Below are positions 1-10,638 of a stretch of DNA of 64,000 nt, one piece after another (positions within the stretch are counted from its first letter, which is position 1; each line of letters starts with the position of its first letter). Under the pieces are notes generated by a model, which worked only from the letters and a program-made list of their open reading frames with translations, ran no database searches and had not been told where the DNA came from. Source of the DNA: Planctomycetota bacterium (GTDB taxonomy: Bacteria > Planctomycetota > Planctomycetia > Pirellulales > Pirellulaceae); the NCBI GenBank assembly GCA_963205385.1, contig CAUJKE010000115.1, positions 1 to 64,000 on the forward strand. The letters are read 5' to 3'. A program made the translations under genes and the position numbers.

Positions 1-2
1 GC

Positions 3-500
3 ATCACCGGTTCGGAACCAGGCTCTAACGTATATGCATCCACCACGCGCAGCATGTATAGCCTGGTGTTCAACTGGAAAGTCACGGACCGCTTGACCTA
101 CGTGATCCAGCATGACAACGCCTGGCAGGATGCCGTCACCCAGAACACGCAAACCGGCGAACTTCACGATGCGGAGTGGTACGGTGTGAACCAGTACCTC
201 TTCTATACCATCAACGATTGCTGGAAAGCGGGCGCGCGGGCGGAATGGTTCCGCGATGACGACGGCTTCCGCGTCCACGGCATCCGTCCCACGAGCGGCA
301 CCGATACCGGCAATCCCACCGGCTACAACGCTGGCAACTACTGGGAAGTCAGCCTCGGCCTGAACTGGACCCCGCACTCCAACCTGATCGTGCGTCCTGA
401 AGTGCGTTACGATTGGTTTGACGGCCAAGGAAATCCCTTCGGTGATAACCAAGACAAGAGCCAGTGGGTCGGCGGCTTCGATGCCATCGTCCTGTGGTAA
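3..500 (+). CDS. Outer-membrane beta-barrel porin-like protein, C-terminal part (5' truncated by window)
   Basis: Frame is open to the window start (ITGSEPGSNVYASTTRSMYSLVFNWKV...); alternating aromatic/polar strands ending in ...GGFDAIVLW, typical of a porin C-terminus. Confidence 0.6.
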   Translation: MTGSEPGSNVYASTTRSMYSLVFNWKVTDRLTYVIQHDNAWQDAVTQNTQTGELHDAEWYGVNQYLFYTINDCWKAGARAEWFRDDDGFRVHGIRPTSGTDTGNPTGYNAGNYWEVSLGLNWTPHSNLIVRPEVRYDWFDGQGNPFGDNQDKSQWVGGFDAIVLW

Positions 501-609
501 GGATGACAGCTAGTCCACACACTCACCTGGCGCGGTTTCCTAGCTCCGCGTCAGGTGGGTTGCAAGTCACCCACGTCTCCCCGCCTGGTGTGTGATTTCG
601 CCATCGCGA

Positions 610-646
610 GCCGCCTGCACTCCCCCTTCGGTGCAGGCGGCTTTTT
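610..646 (+). terminator. Rho-independent terminator
   Basis: GCCGCCTGCAC-TCCCCCTTCG-GTGCAGGCGGC followed by TTTTT. Confidence 0.85.
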
Positions 647-958
647 CGTAGACGCATTGCCTGCGAGCGCAGCGGTATGTGCTTCGCATCTAGGCAGCGC
701 TTCGTCAGTGCGCCATTCGGAAGCACGCTGAGCATTCTGAGCCTCAAGTCGTAATCGCTTGCCGCATCTTTAGTTGCGCCACATTCGTGGTCATTCGGGC
801 CGGCGGCGTCTTCCGCTTGGCACGCTGATTGCTTCCAAAGTCGTGCATCCTTCGTAAGCAGCCAGCAACTGGGCCCGTTGCTCGCCGCTCCCGGCAAGGC
901 AGTCGTCAACGGAGACGGCCGCCGAAGTGATGCGTTTTGTGAGCAAAGGCGAATGCGA

Positions 959-2491
959 ATGATTTCTCGGTTACAAACTCGAACCCTGACGTGGATCCTG
1001 CTCGGCGGGCTCATCGGCCTGAGCCTGGCCGGCACGCGGATGGTCATGGCGCAAGATGGACCTTCGGTCGCGACTGCGACGACTCCCACGGCGACCGAAG
1101 AAACCACTCCCCCCGCCAAAACAGAAACAAGTCTCGCGGAGCAATCCCCTGCGATCCCTTCCATGGCGGAAGCGATTTACGCGCTCGACACCATGATGCT
1201 CATGTTGTCGGCCGTGCTCGTGCTCTTCATGCAAGCAGGCTTCGCACTCCTGGAAACCGGTCTTAACTCGGCCAAGAACGCCGTTAACATCATGTTCAAG
1301 AACTTCATGGACATGTGCATCGGCGTCTGCCTGTTTTGGGTCGTTGGGTTTGGGATCATGTATCCCGGCGATGCGCCCGCCGTCAAAATCATTCCCGGCG
1401 TCCTGGAGTTTGGCTCGCTGGGCGTGGGCAGGTTGGATGTCGCAGCTTTCAACAAAGACCCGGAGTCGTTTGTCGGGAGCCTGCACCCGCAAGCGGACTT
1501 CTTGTTTAAGGTGGCGTTCGCCGCGACCGCCGCGACGATTTTATCTGGCGCCGTGGCTGGCCGGATGAAGCTGACTGGCTATCTCTGCTACTCCGCTCTG
1601 ATGACCGCGCTCATCTATCCGATCAGCGGCTATTGGAAGTGGGGCGGCGGTTGGTTGGCCGACATGGGCTTCGTCGACTTTGCAGGCTCGGTGATGGTCC
1701 ACGCGGTCGGCGGCTTCGCTGGCCTGGCGGGCGCGATTCTCCTGGGCCCGCGTTTGGGTCGCTTCGATGGCGCGAAGGCGATGCCGATTCCTGGTCACAG
1801 CATTACGTTCGCCGCACTCGGCACGTTCATCCTTTGGGTTGGCTGGTACGGGTTCAATCCGGGCAGCCAGTTGTACTTCGCCGGCATCGCAAATACCGAC
1901 GCGGTCATAACCATTGCCGTGAACACCACGCTGGCCGCCGCGATGGGCGCCGTCGTCGCACTGCTGTCGTCGTGGTTGCTGTTCGGCAAGCCGGATCTCA
2001 CCATGGCGCTCAACGGCGGCCTGGCCGGTTTGGTTTCCATCACCGCAAACTGCCATGCTGTGGACGGCCCCACGGCATTTTTGATCGGCGGCGTCGGAGG
2101 ACTCTTGGTGGTGCTGGCGATCATCGCTTTGGAGAAGCTCAAGATCGACGATCCCGTGGGCGCCTTTCCTGTGCACGGCGTTTGCGGCGTGTGGGGCGGA
2201 ATTGCGACGGGACTCTTCGGCTGGGAAGCAGGCGTCAAGATCGGGTTCATGCCTCAAATCGTCGGTTCGCTCGCAATCCCAGCCTGGTCGTTCGTCACGA
2301 TGTTCGCCTTCTTCTTGTTGCTCAAAAACGTGGGGCTTCTGCGAGTCTCGAAAGCGGATGAACTCGAAGGCTTGGATATCTCGGAGCACGGCATGTATGC
2401 CTATCCGGCGCACCAGGTGCAAGACGGGATGACCCCCGGCGCTTCGGCCAGCCATCTCCCTTGGCTGGGGCGGACGCCGGTCGGTGCTTAA
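959..2491 (+). CDS. amt: Ammonium transporter (Amt/MEP/Rh family) with signal peptide
   Basis: ORF 878..2491; likely start MISRLQTRTLTWILLGG; Amt motifs such as MVHAVGGFAGLAGAILLGPR and GAFPVHGVCGVWGGIATGLF. Confidence 0.95.
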   Translation: MISRLQTRTLTWILLGGLIGLSLAGTRMVMAQDGPSVATATTPTATEETTPPAKTETSLAEQSPAIPSMAEAIYALDTMMLMLSAVLVLFMQAGFALLETGLNSAKNAVNIMFKNFMDMCIGVCLFWVVGFGIMYPGDAPAVKIIPGVLEFGSLGVGRLDVAAFNKDPESFVGSLHPQADFLFKVAFAATAATILSGAVAGRMKLTGYLCYSALMTALIYPISGYWKWGGGWLADMGFVDFAGSVMVHAVGGFAGLAGAILLGPRLGRFDGAKAMPIPGHSITFAALGTFILWVGWYGFNPGSQLYFAGIANTDAVITIAVNTTLAAAMGAVVALLSSWLLFGKPDLTMALNGGLAGLVSITANCHAVDGPTAFLIGGVGGLLVVLAIIALEKLKIDDPVGAFPVHGVCGVWGGIATGLFGWEAGVKIGFMPQIVGSLAIPAWSFVTMFAFFLLLKNVGLLRVSKADELEGLDISEHGMYAYPAHQVQDGMTPGASASHLPWLGRTPVGA

Positions 2492-2613
2492 AGATTCTGT
2501 GGCGACTAACCCTGGTTGCCTGTTGCTGTGGAGAGGAGAGGATCCACGGCGACGGGCAGCAGGGCAAGCGATTTCAATGGCAGACTTCTTCGGCTCTTGC
2601 CTGGGCCGGAAGG

Positions 2614-2670
2614 ATACCCCAACGGTCTCGGACAGGTGTCCGCCTCACCTGTCCGAGCCGGGGTATTTTC
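2614..2670. terminator. Long hairpin terminator between convergent amt and lipoprotein genes
   Basis: ATACCCC...CTCGGACAGGTG...CACCTGTCCGAG...GGGGTATTTTC. Confidence 0.75.
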
Positions 2671-2700
2671 TTTGGCTGGCTGATCTATAGCCAAGGCGGA

Positions 2701-3108
2701 TCATTTCTCCAACGCGAAGTTGAACGTGTTGGGCCCCGGTTTGACGCTGGCGGTGAAGCCGGAGGTTTGAGCATTGGCATACTTGGCCGGCGTCAGCAGC
2801 GGCGGCGGGATGTCGCTGGCCGGCGCTTCGCCAGTGGCGATGATGGTGACATTGTACTCGCCGACTTGCATCCCTTGATCGTTCAGCGTGCGGACCGTGT
2901 AGTTGCCGCTGCTGTCAATCTCGCCGTAAGCGATCCGCCCTTCACCTTGCGGCGCGAACGTCACGGTTCCCTTGGTGAGCGGCGCGCCGTCCAACGTCAC
3001 TTTGCCGGAGACCGTGCTGGGAAGTTCTGAACCGCAGCCCAGCGCCGCGACCCATGTCAGGGCCAAGAGTAAGCACGAGAATCGCGAGCGCAGCATCATA
3101 AGATCCAC
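2701..3108 (-). CDS. Small lipoprotein, carboxypeptidase-regulatory-like/transthyretin-like domain
   Basis: Lipobox (AALGCGS) and SGKVTLDGAPLTKGTVTFAP motif; sits downstream of a DUF1559 gene as is common in Planctomycetes. Confidence 0.75.
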   Translation of the reverse strand: MDLMMLRSRFSCLLLALTWVAALGCGSELPSTVSGKVTLDGAPLTKGTVTFAPQGEGRIAYGEIDSSGNYTVRTLNDQGMQVGEYNVTIIATGEAPASDIPPPLLTPAKYANAQTSGFTASVKPGPNTFNFALEK

Positions 3109-3287
3109 CGGTCAGGCAAGGGGAAGTTAATTGCAAAAAGTTTGTGGTCCGTCACACTCCAAGTGTGGCCTGGCTGGGGGCGATCACGACGAGCCCCCAG
3201 CATCCAGCGATTCAGCGTCTCGCGCCCGGGGGCTCGATACGCTCGATCCCGGCCGCCTGCGATCCTCTGGCTCACTTGGCGAATGTG

Positions 3288-4226
3288 TTAGGGCAGGGTC
3301 ACAATTTCACCGCGCGACTTGGAGGAGAGGCCGCGATAGAGATCGTAGTTAATGTTGTCGCTGAGATACCGTACCGAGCCATCGCAGAGCGCAAAGTGCG
3401 CTCCGCCCGGATGCAGACTGCGGAACGAGATCGTGTTCGGCCAATTGGACGGTTGGGCCGGGTTGTACATGAAGTTCAGCGGCGCGTGGCAACTAGCATA
3501 GTCGCCATTGCAATAGAAGGCGGCGCTGTGCTGATTTTGCGAAGGAATGTCTTCGCCAATCATGAACGTATTGGTCGTCCCGTCCTTGATGGAGTCGATC
3601 GTGATGTTGTCCTGGTAGTTGTTACGATAGAACAAGCCGGGGCAGCCATTGGTGTTGTGACAATCAGGCGTTGGGCTGGGATGAATGCTGGCGCTGCCTC
3701 CCATTTTGCCATCGCCTAGAACTCCCTTGTAATTCGTCGTGGCGACTTCGATCCCTTCCCACTGGTTCTGCGTGGTGATGGTCTGTTTGCTGGAAGGATC
3801 GGATGGGCACTTGAGCATCGGCAGGTTCGTCTTCATCGCTCCGCGGCAATTCGCGCTCTTGATGCCGCCGCCGCTGCCAAATTCTCCTTTGAAACCGTGC
3901 TCCGCGAAGATGTCATACAAGGCCTGCTGTTCCAAATAGGGCAGGATGCAGACGATCCAGCCTTTGCCGCTACGCTGGGCTGAGGGGCTGGAGCCTTCCG
4001 CTCCGTAGCCGCTGCTGATCGGCATTTGTCCTTGCATGGCCGTTTGGTAGTTATGCACGGCGAGCGCCATCTGCTTGAGATTATTGGCGCACTGCATCCG
4101 CCGCGCGGCTTCCCGCGCGGATTGCACCGCCGGTAGGAGCAACGCGACCAGGATGCCGATAATCGCGATCACAACCAAGAGTTCCACGAGCGTGAATGCG
4201 CGCCGGCGCAACTGAACATCAGGCAT
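3288..4226 (-). CDS. DUF1559 domain protein with type IV pilin-like N-methylation leader
   Basis: RRAFTLVELLVVIAIIGILVALLLPAVQSAREAARRMQC leader; C-terminal HPGGAHFALCDGSVRYLSDNI. Confidence 0.95.
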   Translation of the reverse strand: MPDVQLRRRAFTLVELLVVIAIIGILVALLLPAVQSAREAARRMQCANNLKQMALAVHNYQTAMQGQMPISSGYGAEGSSPSAQRSGKGWIVCILPYLEQQALYDIFAEHGFKGEFGSGGGIKSANCRGAMKTNLPMLKCPSDPSSKQTITTQNQWEGIEVATTNYKGVLGDGKMGGSASIHPSPTPDCHNTNGCPGLFYRNNYQDNITIDSIKDGTTNTFMIGEDIPSQNQHSAAFYCNGDYASCHAPLNFMYNPAQPSNWPNTISFRSLHPGGAHFALCDGSVRYLSDNINYDLYRGLSSKSRGEIVTLP

Positions 4227-4529
4227 GAGGCAGGTTCCACGGACATGAGAAGAGGCTGATGAGATGAGTTTCAGGCACGCATTGTAGCAACTCTCGCCAA
4301 AAAATTCACGGTTTGGCGACGGATTTTTCCCTCACGGTCTCTTCCTCGTGGGAAGTAGCCAACCGCAGCAAGCACAAGACGACTGTCCCCTGCGAGGCGC
4401 ACCTCGTACACTGGGTCAATCCCTGCCACAAACTATCGCCGAATTCGCGCGCCTGACGCGGATTGCAAGCGGATTGCCACTGGTCCCACTAGCTGACTTC
4501 CCGCCCTGTTAAAGCCACAACGCGTCGCT

Positions 4530-5144
4530 ATGCCATTTCTCTACTTCGATCTCGGCAACGTTCTGCTGCACTTCGACCACCACCAGGCCGCGCGGCAAAT
4601 GGCGGAAGTCGCCGGCCTTGACGCCCGTCAGGTGTGGGAGATTGTCTTTGCTGGTGGCTTGGAAGCACAGTACGAAGAGGGAGCGCTCGATAGTCAGCAG
4701 TTCTACGACGAGTTCTGTCGTCAGAGCCACACGCGCGCGGATTTCGCCCGACTCCTCGCAGCGGGCGCGGCGATCTTTAGCCCCAACTTCGGCGTCATCG
4801 CGCTGGTCCGCGAACTGCACGCCGCCGGTCATCGCTTAGGCGTGCTTTCCAATACCTGCGCCGCCCACTGGGAGTATTGCACCGACGGCCGGTATCCGTT
4901 TCTCAACGAATGCTTCGAGGCGTACGCGCTGAGCTACGAACTCCAGTCGATGAAGCCGGCGCCCCGGATCTACGAACAGGCCGCGGAGCTGGCCGGCGTT
5001 CTTCCCGCAGAGATTTTCTTCGTGGATGATCGCGAAGAAAACGTGGCCGCCGCGCGTGCAGTCGGATTCGACGCAGTGTTGTACGAAAGCGTTGAAGGCT
5101 TGCAAAACGCGCTGGCCCAGCGACGACTGCTGCCGAAAACGTAA
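4530..5144 (+). CDS. HAD superfamily hydrolase (HAD-IA)
   Basis: YFDLGNVLL, LSNTC and IFFVDDREENVAAARAVGFDAVLY motifs. Confidence 0.85.
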   Translation: MPFLYFDLGNVLLHFDHHQAARQMAEVAGLDARQVWEIVFAGGLEAQYEEGALDSQQFYDEFCRQSHTRADFARLLAAGAAIFSPNFGVIALVRELHAAGHRLGVLSNTCAAHWEYCTDGRYPFLNECFEAYALSYELQSMKPAPRIYEQAAELAGVLPAEIFFVDDREENVAAARAVGFDAVLYESVEGLQNALAQRRLLPKT

Positions 5145-5227
5145 GCAAGAATCATCCGCCGCGTGTGTCAATATCCAATCGCGCGCGGGCCGTTAGCTAT
5201 GCCGCTGAGCAATTATTGCCGCGCACG

Positions 5228-7639
5228 CTACTTGCGGCCGAGTTCCACCTTTTGCCAGAAGGGATGCTGACGATCGCCGCGGGTGCGGGCGTCTTCCAAC
5301 ATCACGGCGCTGCTGGGCTGAATGGATTGGCTGTAATCGCGGCCGTTGAACTTGATCGTGAAGCGTCCCTCGAAGTTCACCATCTCCGGTGTCAGCCACA
5401 CGGTCGCCGCATCGGCCGATGAGCGGACAAAAAGCGAGGTCGGGCTGTTGATGCGCCCCTCAGTCGAAGCCGTGCCGAAGTTGCGCTTCGGCGGCCACAT
5501 CGCTGGGAGCACCATCGTGTTGGCCGGGTAATGATCCACCTCGACCCACCAAAAGAAGTTGTCCCAGGGCCGCATCGACACGCATTCGAACTCTTTGGGG
5601 AGCGGGTCGCGGACGTGATATTTCATCCAGTCGAAAATGTTCTGAATGTCGTCGTAAAAGTGTTCGTGGCCGCGCCCTTGGTACTGCACAATCACGGCGT
5701 CGTAGTTGCTGTGCGTGAGGTACTTGTCGAGCACGTTCGCGCAGTTGGCAAATCGGTTGCCGTCCAGCTCGCCGGCGATATAGTACAGCGGCACATGCTT
5801 GCCGTTGGGATAATACCGCAACATGTATTTTTCAGCACTGGCCCCAATCGGAATCACGCCCGCCCAAAGGTCGGGATGCGCGACCGCGATATCCCAGGCG
5901 GCGTCGCCCCCCATCGAGTGGCCGCTGAGATAGATGCGATCGCTATCGATCGAGAAACGGGTAAGCGCGTCGCGCACGCTGAATAGCACCGCGGCATGTT
6001 CTTGCGCGGTGAACTCATATTCCCGTTGATGCACCCGCGACCATTTCGGCGCGATCACCACATAACCCTGCCGCGACGCCTGGCCGAGTCGCATCTTGCG
6101 CTTTTCGTCATAATCCCCCGCCCACCAGTTGATTTGCGTCTCAGGCGTACTGATCGCACTGTTGAGCGTCACCACCGCCGGATAACGACGATAAGGATCA
6201 TATTCCGGCGGGAGTTGCACATAATATTCGATGTCTGGCTCGCCGGAGAGTCCCGGCACGGAAATCAGTTGCATCCCCGGCGGCAACGTTTCGCTGGGCG
6301 GCGTGTCCACGGCCGGGCGCATGTGCCGCAAAATCTTGGCGAGGTACGTCGGCGAACTTCCCTCAAGCCGTTCCAGCTTCGTCAAAATCTCCGCCCGCTC
6401 GCCTTCGTGCGTGCTGGCCAGATACGCGCGCACCAGGTTGCGCACTTCATAGAGCGATACGGCGACCGAGAGGTTTTCCGTCGCTTCGCCATTACCCAGG
6501 TACCACCCGCTAATCGCCAGCGACAGTTTACGATCCGGTGTGAGGTCGCCGGCATCCGCCAGGCGAAGAAAGTCAGCCATCCGCACCAGATTATGATAGT
6601 TAAGATTGGTCCCAATCTCTTCCCGAATCGGGGCGATCTTCTCGCGCTGTTTGTCGTCCGTTAGTTCGGCCAGGAATTGATCCATGAGCGCGAGGACGTG
6701 CTTTCCATCTGCTTGCAGCTTCTCGTATTCGTTCAGGATTTCGCCGACGCGAATCAACGTCTCCCCGGCGACGCCATCGGACGGAAAGCTGGAGCACATC
6801 GCCGCGACCAGTTGATGCTGGCCCGAATCGCGCCGCAGCTCTATCTCCTTCACGAGCCGCATGGCGCTCGCTTGTTGCAAGGCTTGCACTTGCTGCTTGA
6901 AGCTGGTGACTTCGGGAAACTCCTTGATGCACTCCTCGACTTCCGCCCGTGCGTCGTTGTAGCGCTCGGCTTGGATATAGAGTCGCACGATTCGCATCCG
7001 CTGATCGGGATCATCGCCAGCGGCGCGGCGCAGCACGCGGCTGAGCACATCGCGCGGCACGCTGCTCGTGGCGATTCGCGTCGTCCATTGATATTGCTTC
7101 TCGGCGATCAGCGCATCAAGCTGCGTATAGACCGGCGTCACCAGCGTGATGCCTTGAATGACATGAATCGGCCCGTCCGCCGTGGACATCGTGAAGGTGC
7201 GGCGCCCCCATTCGTCGAACGGTTCGATCTTCAGCGGCGTTCCCACCGAACTGATGCGCGCCCCGCCGATCGCTTTCCGCTGCTCGACCACGATCCGCTC
7301 CTGCCGAATCGGATCGACCGGCGCGATCGCCTGCACGTTGCGATAGGGAACGAAGATGCGCCGCAGGTCATCATCGACCAAGACAATCAGTTCGGCTGCA
7401 TCGGGGTCTTGCGGCTTCAGCGGGTCTTGCGCGATGCTCGCCAGGCGGCCGACTTTGCCGGTGAGCTGGTAGCCGTTCTTGAGCGTGATTACCTCGCCCC
7501 CAGCCATGCTCGGGAGCAAGCTGACACAGAGCAGACAAACGAACATCGCAAAACGCAACGGAAGACTCCCATGCGGCGGCGGACGAAAAGAGCGCATACC
7601 AGATCTCGGGAAAGTGGTCGCCTTGCCCATACGCTCCAT
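5228..7639 (-). CDS. Secreted protein with C-terminal alpha/beta hydrolase (dienelactone/prolyl oligopeptidase-like) domain
   Basis: GHSMGGDAAWDIAVAHPDLWAGVIPIG nucleophile elbow, late RGHEHFYDD; N-terminal hydrophobic leader. Confidence 0.7.
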   Translation of the reverse strand: MERMGKATTFPRSGMRSFRPPPHGSLPLRFAMFVCLLCVSLLPSMAGGEVITLKNGYQLTGKVGRLASIAQDPLKPQDPDAAELIVLVDDDLRRIFVPYRNVQAIAPVDPIRQERIVVEQRKAIGGARISSVGTPLKIEPFDEWGRRTFTMSTADGPIHVIQGITLVTPVYTQLDALIAEKQYQWTTRIATSSVPRDVLSRVLRRAAGDDPDQRMRIVRLYIQAERYNDARAEVEECIKEFPEVTSFKQQVQALQQASAMRLVKEIELRRDSGQHQLVAAMCSSFPSDGVAGETLIRVGEILNEYEKLQADGKHVLALMDQFLAELTDDKQREKIAPIREEIGTNLNYHNLVRMADFLRLADAGDLTPDRKLSLAISGWYLGNGEATENLSVAVSLYEVRNLVRAYLASTHEGERAEILTKLERLEGSSPTYLAKILRHMRPAVDTPPSETLPPGMQLISVPGLSGEPDIEYYVQLPPEYDPYRRYPAVVTLNSAISTPETQINWWAGDYDEKRKMRLGQASRQGYVVIAPKWSRVHQREYEFTAQEHAAVLFSVRDALTRFSIDSDRIYLSGHSMGGDAAWDIAVAHPDLWAGVIPIGASAEKYMLRYYPNGKHVPLYYIAGELDGNRFANCANVLDKYLTHSNYDAVIVQYQGRGHEHFYDDIQNIFDWMKYHVRDPLPKEFECVSMRPWDNFFWWVEVDHYPANTMVLPAMWPPKRNFGTASTEGRINSPTSLFVRSSADAATVWLTPEMVNFEGRFTIKFNGRDYSQSIQPSSAVMLEDARTRGDRQHPFWQKVELGRK

Positions 7640-7904
7640 TTTGATGGTCAGGGGGCAGAAGTCAACGCAAGCGGTCCCCCGCAGGCCGCCGACGCGGGAA
7701 TCAACGTCTTTTTCCCCCAGACAGTTTGGCGCGATATTACGGTTTGTCGAGCCTGTACCAGCCAGCGGCGCGAGTCCTGACGAAGCGCCGGTAGGCGACG
7801 CATCAACACCTTCTCCACCTTGACTGGCCTGGCGTTCCTTGGAAGGTGGTGCTGCGAGTATGGATTCTTCGCGCTTGCTAGCGTCCCGCCTGCTTCAAAA
7901 ATCA

Positions 7905-9404
7905 TCACCCCCAGCGCCATGCGGGATGCGTCACCACGGCTAAGGCCTGCCGCACGTCCACCGCGTGCGCGACCTCCTGGCGCACGCGGTGGCGATACGC
8001 TTCGTACGCTTGCCATTCTTGCGGCGTTGGTTCTTCGTTCCAGCGCGTAGGCGCGCGTTGGCCCACCATCAGGCTCAGATAACCGTTAAGTCCGAACACC
8101 GTGTTGCGCGGGATCAAGTGATCGCAAACCGTCGTGGGCCCCACGGCCTCATACAGTTCGACCAGCGGCGCGGCGCCGGCTAAATTCGTTTCCGTGCGGC
8201 AATGTCGCCAAAACGGCGTATCCAAGCGACGATTGAACTTGTAGTGAATCGCCAAAAAGTCGCGGATGTCGTCCCACAAGATGCGGCAACGCTCGTTCTG
8301 AAGGGGAATCAACTCCGGCTGCAAATAGCCGTACGATTCGGCCAGCATCTGCCGCACCAGCCGCAAATGCTCGACGACCATGTGCAGGGCCGTCGCTTCG
8401 AGCGGTTCGACGAAGCCGCCACTGTTGCCAACGGCGACGACGTTGTTGATCCAAAACTGGTCATAGCGGCCTGTGCGAAACTTAATCGTGCGCATCTCGC
8501 CGATCCGTGGATTCTTCTCTTGCAGTTCGCGCATCGCTTCCTCCGCCGTACAAAACGCCGAGGAGTGCACGTAACCGCGCGTGATGTGGTCGGCAAAATC
8601 GATCCGCCATGCCCAGCCGTGGTTCATCGTGGTCGCTGTGGTGTACGGATAAATCACTTCGTCCGTTCGCGGCCACGAGCCCACCACGGCCGTATCGACG
8701 AACAGGCTCTCGGCATAGCTCACGAACTTCGCCCCCATCTGCTGCTGGAGCAGCCACGACGCGAAGCCGGTGCAATCGATGAACAGGTCGCCTGCCAATT
8801 CGCGCCCGTCCCCGAGCTTGAGCGAAGTGACGTAGCCCGCCTCATCTTTCGCGAGATCGACGACATCTTCGTCAATGATCTCCACGCCCGCGATCCTGGC
8901 TTGCCGCTCCAGATATGCCACATAGGCTTTGTTCTCGATGTGGTAGCCGACGGCGGCGGCGACCTTGGGTTGTCCCTCTGGGGTAATGATGCAGGGGGCC
9001 TTGGCCCGATCCATGAGCGCCGAGAAGACGCTCGCATCGCGCATGTCTTTCAAACAATGGTAGGCGTTGATGCGCGCGTCGGCGCGCAGTTGCACATCCA
9101 CACATGGATCGAACGTGTAGTTGAAATGCGACTCCCCAGGCTCGCCCCATTCGTAGCGGATGCCGAGCTTCCAACTCGGCTGCACTTCGGCAAAGAACTG
9201 CTTGCGGTCGAGCCTGAGCATTTCGTGCAGAAAAGTAGGGACCGAAACGGTCGTCGATTCTCCGACGCCGATCACCGGAATCCGGGGCGAGCGCACGATC
9301 ACCACCTGCATGTTGGTGAGCGCTTTGGTCAGCAATAGCGCCGACATAAACCCAGCGCTGCCGCCCCCCACTACCACGATCTTCGAAACGCGTCGCGCGC
9401 TCAT
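7905..9404 (-). CDS. Flavin-dependent (tryptophan) halogenase-family protein
   Basis: MSARRVSKIVVVGGGSAGFMSALLLTKAL FAD-binding start; GVGESTT; PSWKLGIRYEWG (conserved Lys region); HGWAWRIDF at the WxWxIP motif position. Confidence 0.8.
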   Translation of the reverse strand: MSARRVSKIVVVGGGSAGFMSALLLTKALTNMQVVIVRSPRIPVIGVGESTTVSVPTFLHEMLRLDRKQFFAEVQPSWKLGIRYEWGEPGESHFNYTFDPCVDVQLRADARINAYHCLKDMRDASVFSALMDRAKAPCIITPEGQPKVAAAVGYHIENKAYVAYLERQARIAGVEIIDEDVVDLAKDEAGYVTSLKLGDGRELAGDLFIDCTGFASWLLQQQMGAKFVSYAESLFVDTAVVGSWPRTDEVIYPYTTATTMNHGWAWRIDFADHITRGYVHSSAFCTAEEAMRELQEKNPRIGEMRTIKFRTGRYDQFWINNVVAVGNSGGFVEPLEATALHMVVEHLRLVRQMLAESYGYLQPELIPLQNERCRILWDDIRDFLAIHYKFNRRLDTPFWRHCRTETNLAGAAPLVELYEAVGPTTVCDHLIPRNTVFGLNGYLSLMVGQRAPTRWNEEPTPQEWQAYEAYRHRVRQEVAHAVDVRQALAVVTHPAWRWG

Positions 9405-9461
9405 TGCCGAGTACTCCAGGTGCTTGAAAATCGCGCCGCACAACAAGCGTTTGACAGATCG

Positions 9462-10583
9462 CTACGGCGCCGGCTCTTCCGGCACCTGGTCGACGCCGGC
9501 CCCTAGCGGCGGCACAGGTAAATGGCGCGATCCGCACCACGCGAACAGGACGTTGCGGACTTCGTTCACGAAGCTGAGCGGCTCAGTAGCCGTGAGCGTG
9601 TTGAAGAGCTCTCCCAAGGCGACATAACCCCCACTGACGACCTCCACTTGTCCTTCGACGACCTTTACGAACGGAGCGAGCGCGGCGTCGTCGGTGGCAT
9701 TTTGAACGCGATCGGCGACTTCCTCCCGGCCGACAATTTCCACCATCCACCTCAGGAGCTCGCGCATTACTTCAGCATACGGCTTCGTGTGTTTTTGATC
9801 GAGTTCGATCGACAGCAAGTCGATGCCGACCAGCAATTGTTCCATCTGCTCCAAAAAGATGCCGACCTGGTCGCCCACAATCACGTGTCCATGTTGGGGC
9901 GCGATGATTTCGACGGCCGGCGTGAGCGCGCGGATCTGCCGCACGGCAAAGCGCAAGACTTCGCGCGACGGCATATAAATCTGGTGAAAATGCGCGACGC
10001 CTGCCCAATCGTGTTCTTCGGCGAACAGATGGACGCGGCCCAGTTGGTTCAGTCCGCCGAACAGGTCGCCGGAGAAGAGCGTGCGAATCTCGGGATCGTA
10101 GAACGCCACCGCGCCGCGAAAATGACAAAACGGCGTAGGCACGACTTGCCACCGCGGCGTGTTGCCGAGCACCATCGTTCGACGATCCGTCTCGCCAGCG
10201 AATTCGAGCCGCCCCGGGACGAAGGCCAAATGCTGCGCCAGGCGCCACGTTTCTTGCGACGTGACGAGGCTCATCCGCGCGTTGGCCGCGCAAAACTCCG
10301 GCGCGTTGCCGATCACGTCGGGATCCTGATGATTGACGGAAATCGAGTTGACCTGGCTTATTCCGCCAATGAGCTGCGAGAGATTAGCGTCGATGACGGG
10401 GAAGTCGTAACGCGAACCGGGGTCGATGCAGACGTTGTAAGGGCGCGGCGCTTCATCGAAAATCCGCAAGTACGTGTTGCATTGCAACAGCGACGTGGGG
10501 TTGCGGTAGCCGATCATCCAACAGTTCGGGGCGATGCGGAGCGGCTGGGGCGACAAAGGTCGCGGCGCGGCGGGAGTGGTCAT
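9462..10583 (-). CDS. MBL-fold protein of the oxygen-binding diiron (ODP)/flavodiiron-like family
   Basis: Start MTTPAAPRPLSP; motifs NHQDPDVIG, TPFCHFRGAVAFYDPEIRTLFSGDLFGG and IAPQHGHVI. Confidence 0.75.
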   Translation of the reverse strand: MTTPAAPRPLSPQPLRIAPNCWMIGYRNPTSLLQCNTYLRIFDEAPRPYNVCIDPGSRYDFPVIDANLSQLIGGISQVNSISVNHQDPDVIGNAPEFCAANARMSLVTSQETWRLAQHLAFVPGRLEFAGETDRRTMVLGNTPRWQVVPTPFCHFRGAVAFYDPEIRTLFSGDLFGGLNQLGRVHLFAEEHDWAGVAHFHQIYMPSREVLRFAVRQIRALTPAVEIIAPQHGHVIVGDQVGIFLEQMEQLLVGIDLLSIELDQKHTKPYAEVMRELLRWMVEIVGREEVADRVQNATDDAALAPFVKVVEGQVEVVSGGYVALGELFNTLTATEPLSFVNEVRNVLFAWCGSRHLPVPPLGAGVDQVPEEPAP

Positions 10584-10638
10584 GGCACTGCTCTCAATTG
10601 GAGGGGTGAGGGAAAGTCCGGCTCCACGGCGAACCGCG

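Noticed and set aside
3153-3200. Hairpins CACACT-CCA-AGTGTG and CTGGGGGC...GCCCCCAG between DUF1559 and lipoprotein genes
   Set aside because: No U-tract on either strand; could be an attenuating hairpin, but evidence is too weak to call a terminator.
8202-9338. 378-aa ORF opposite the halogenase-like gene (and 9522..10856, 19071..20096, 24337..25632 similarly)
   Set aside because: Antisense reading frames of well-supported genes; compositionally biased, no motifs.
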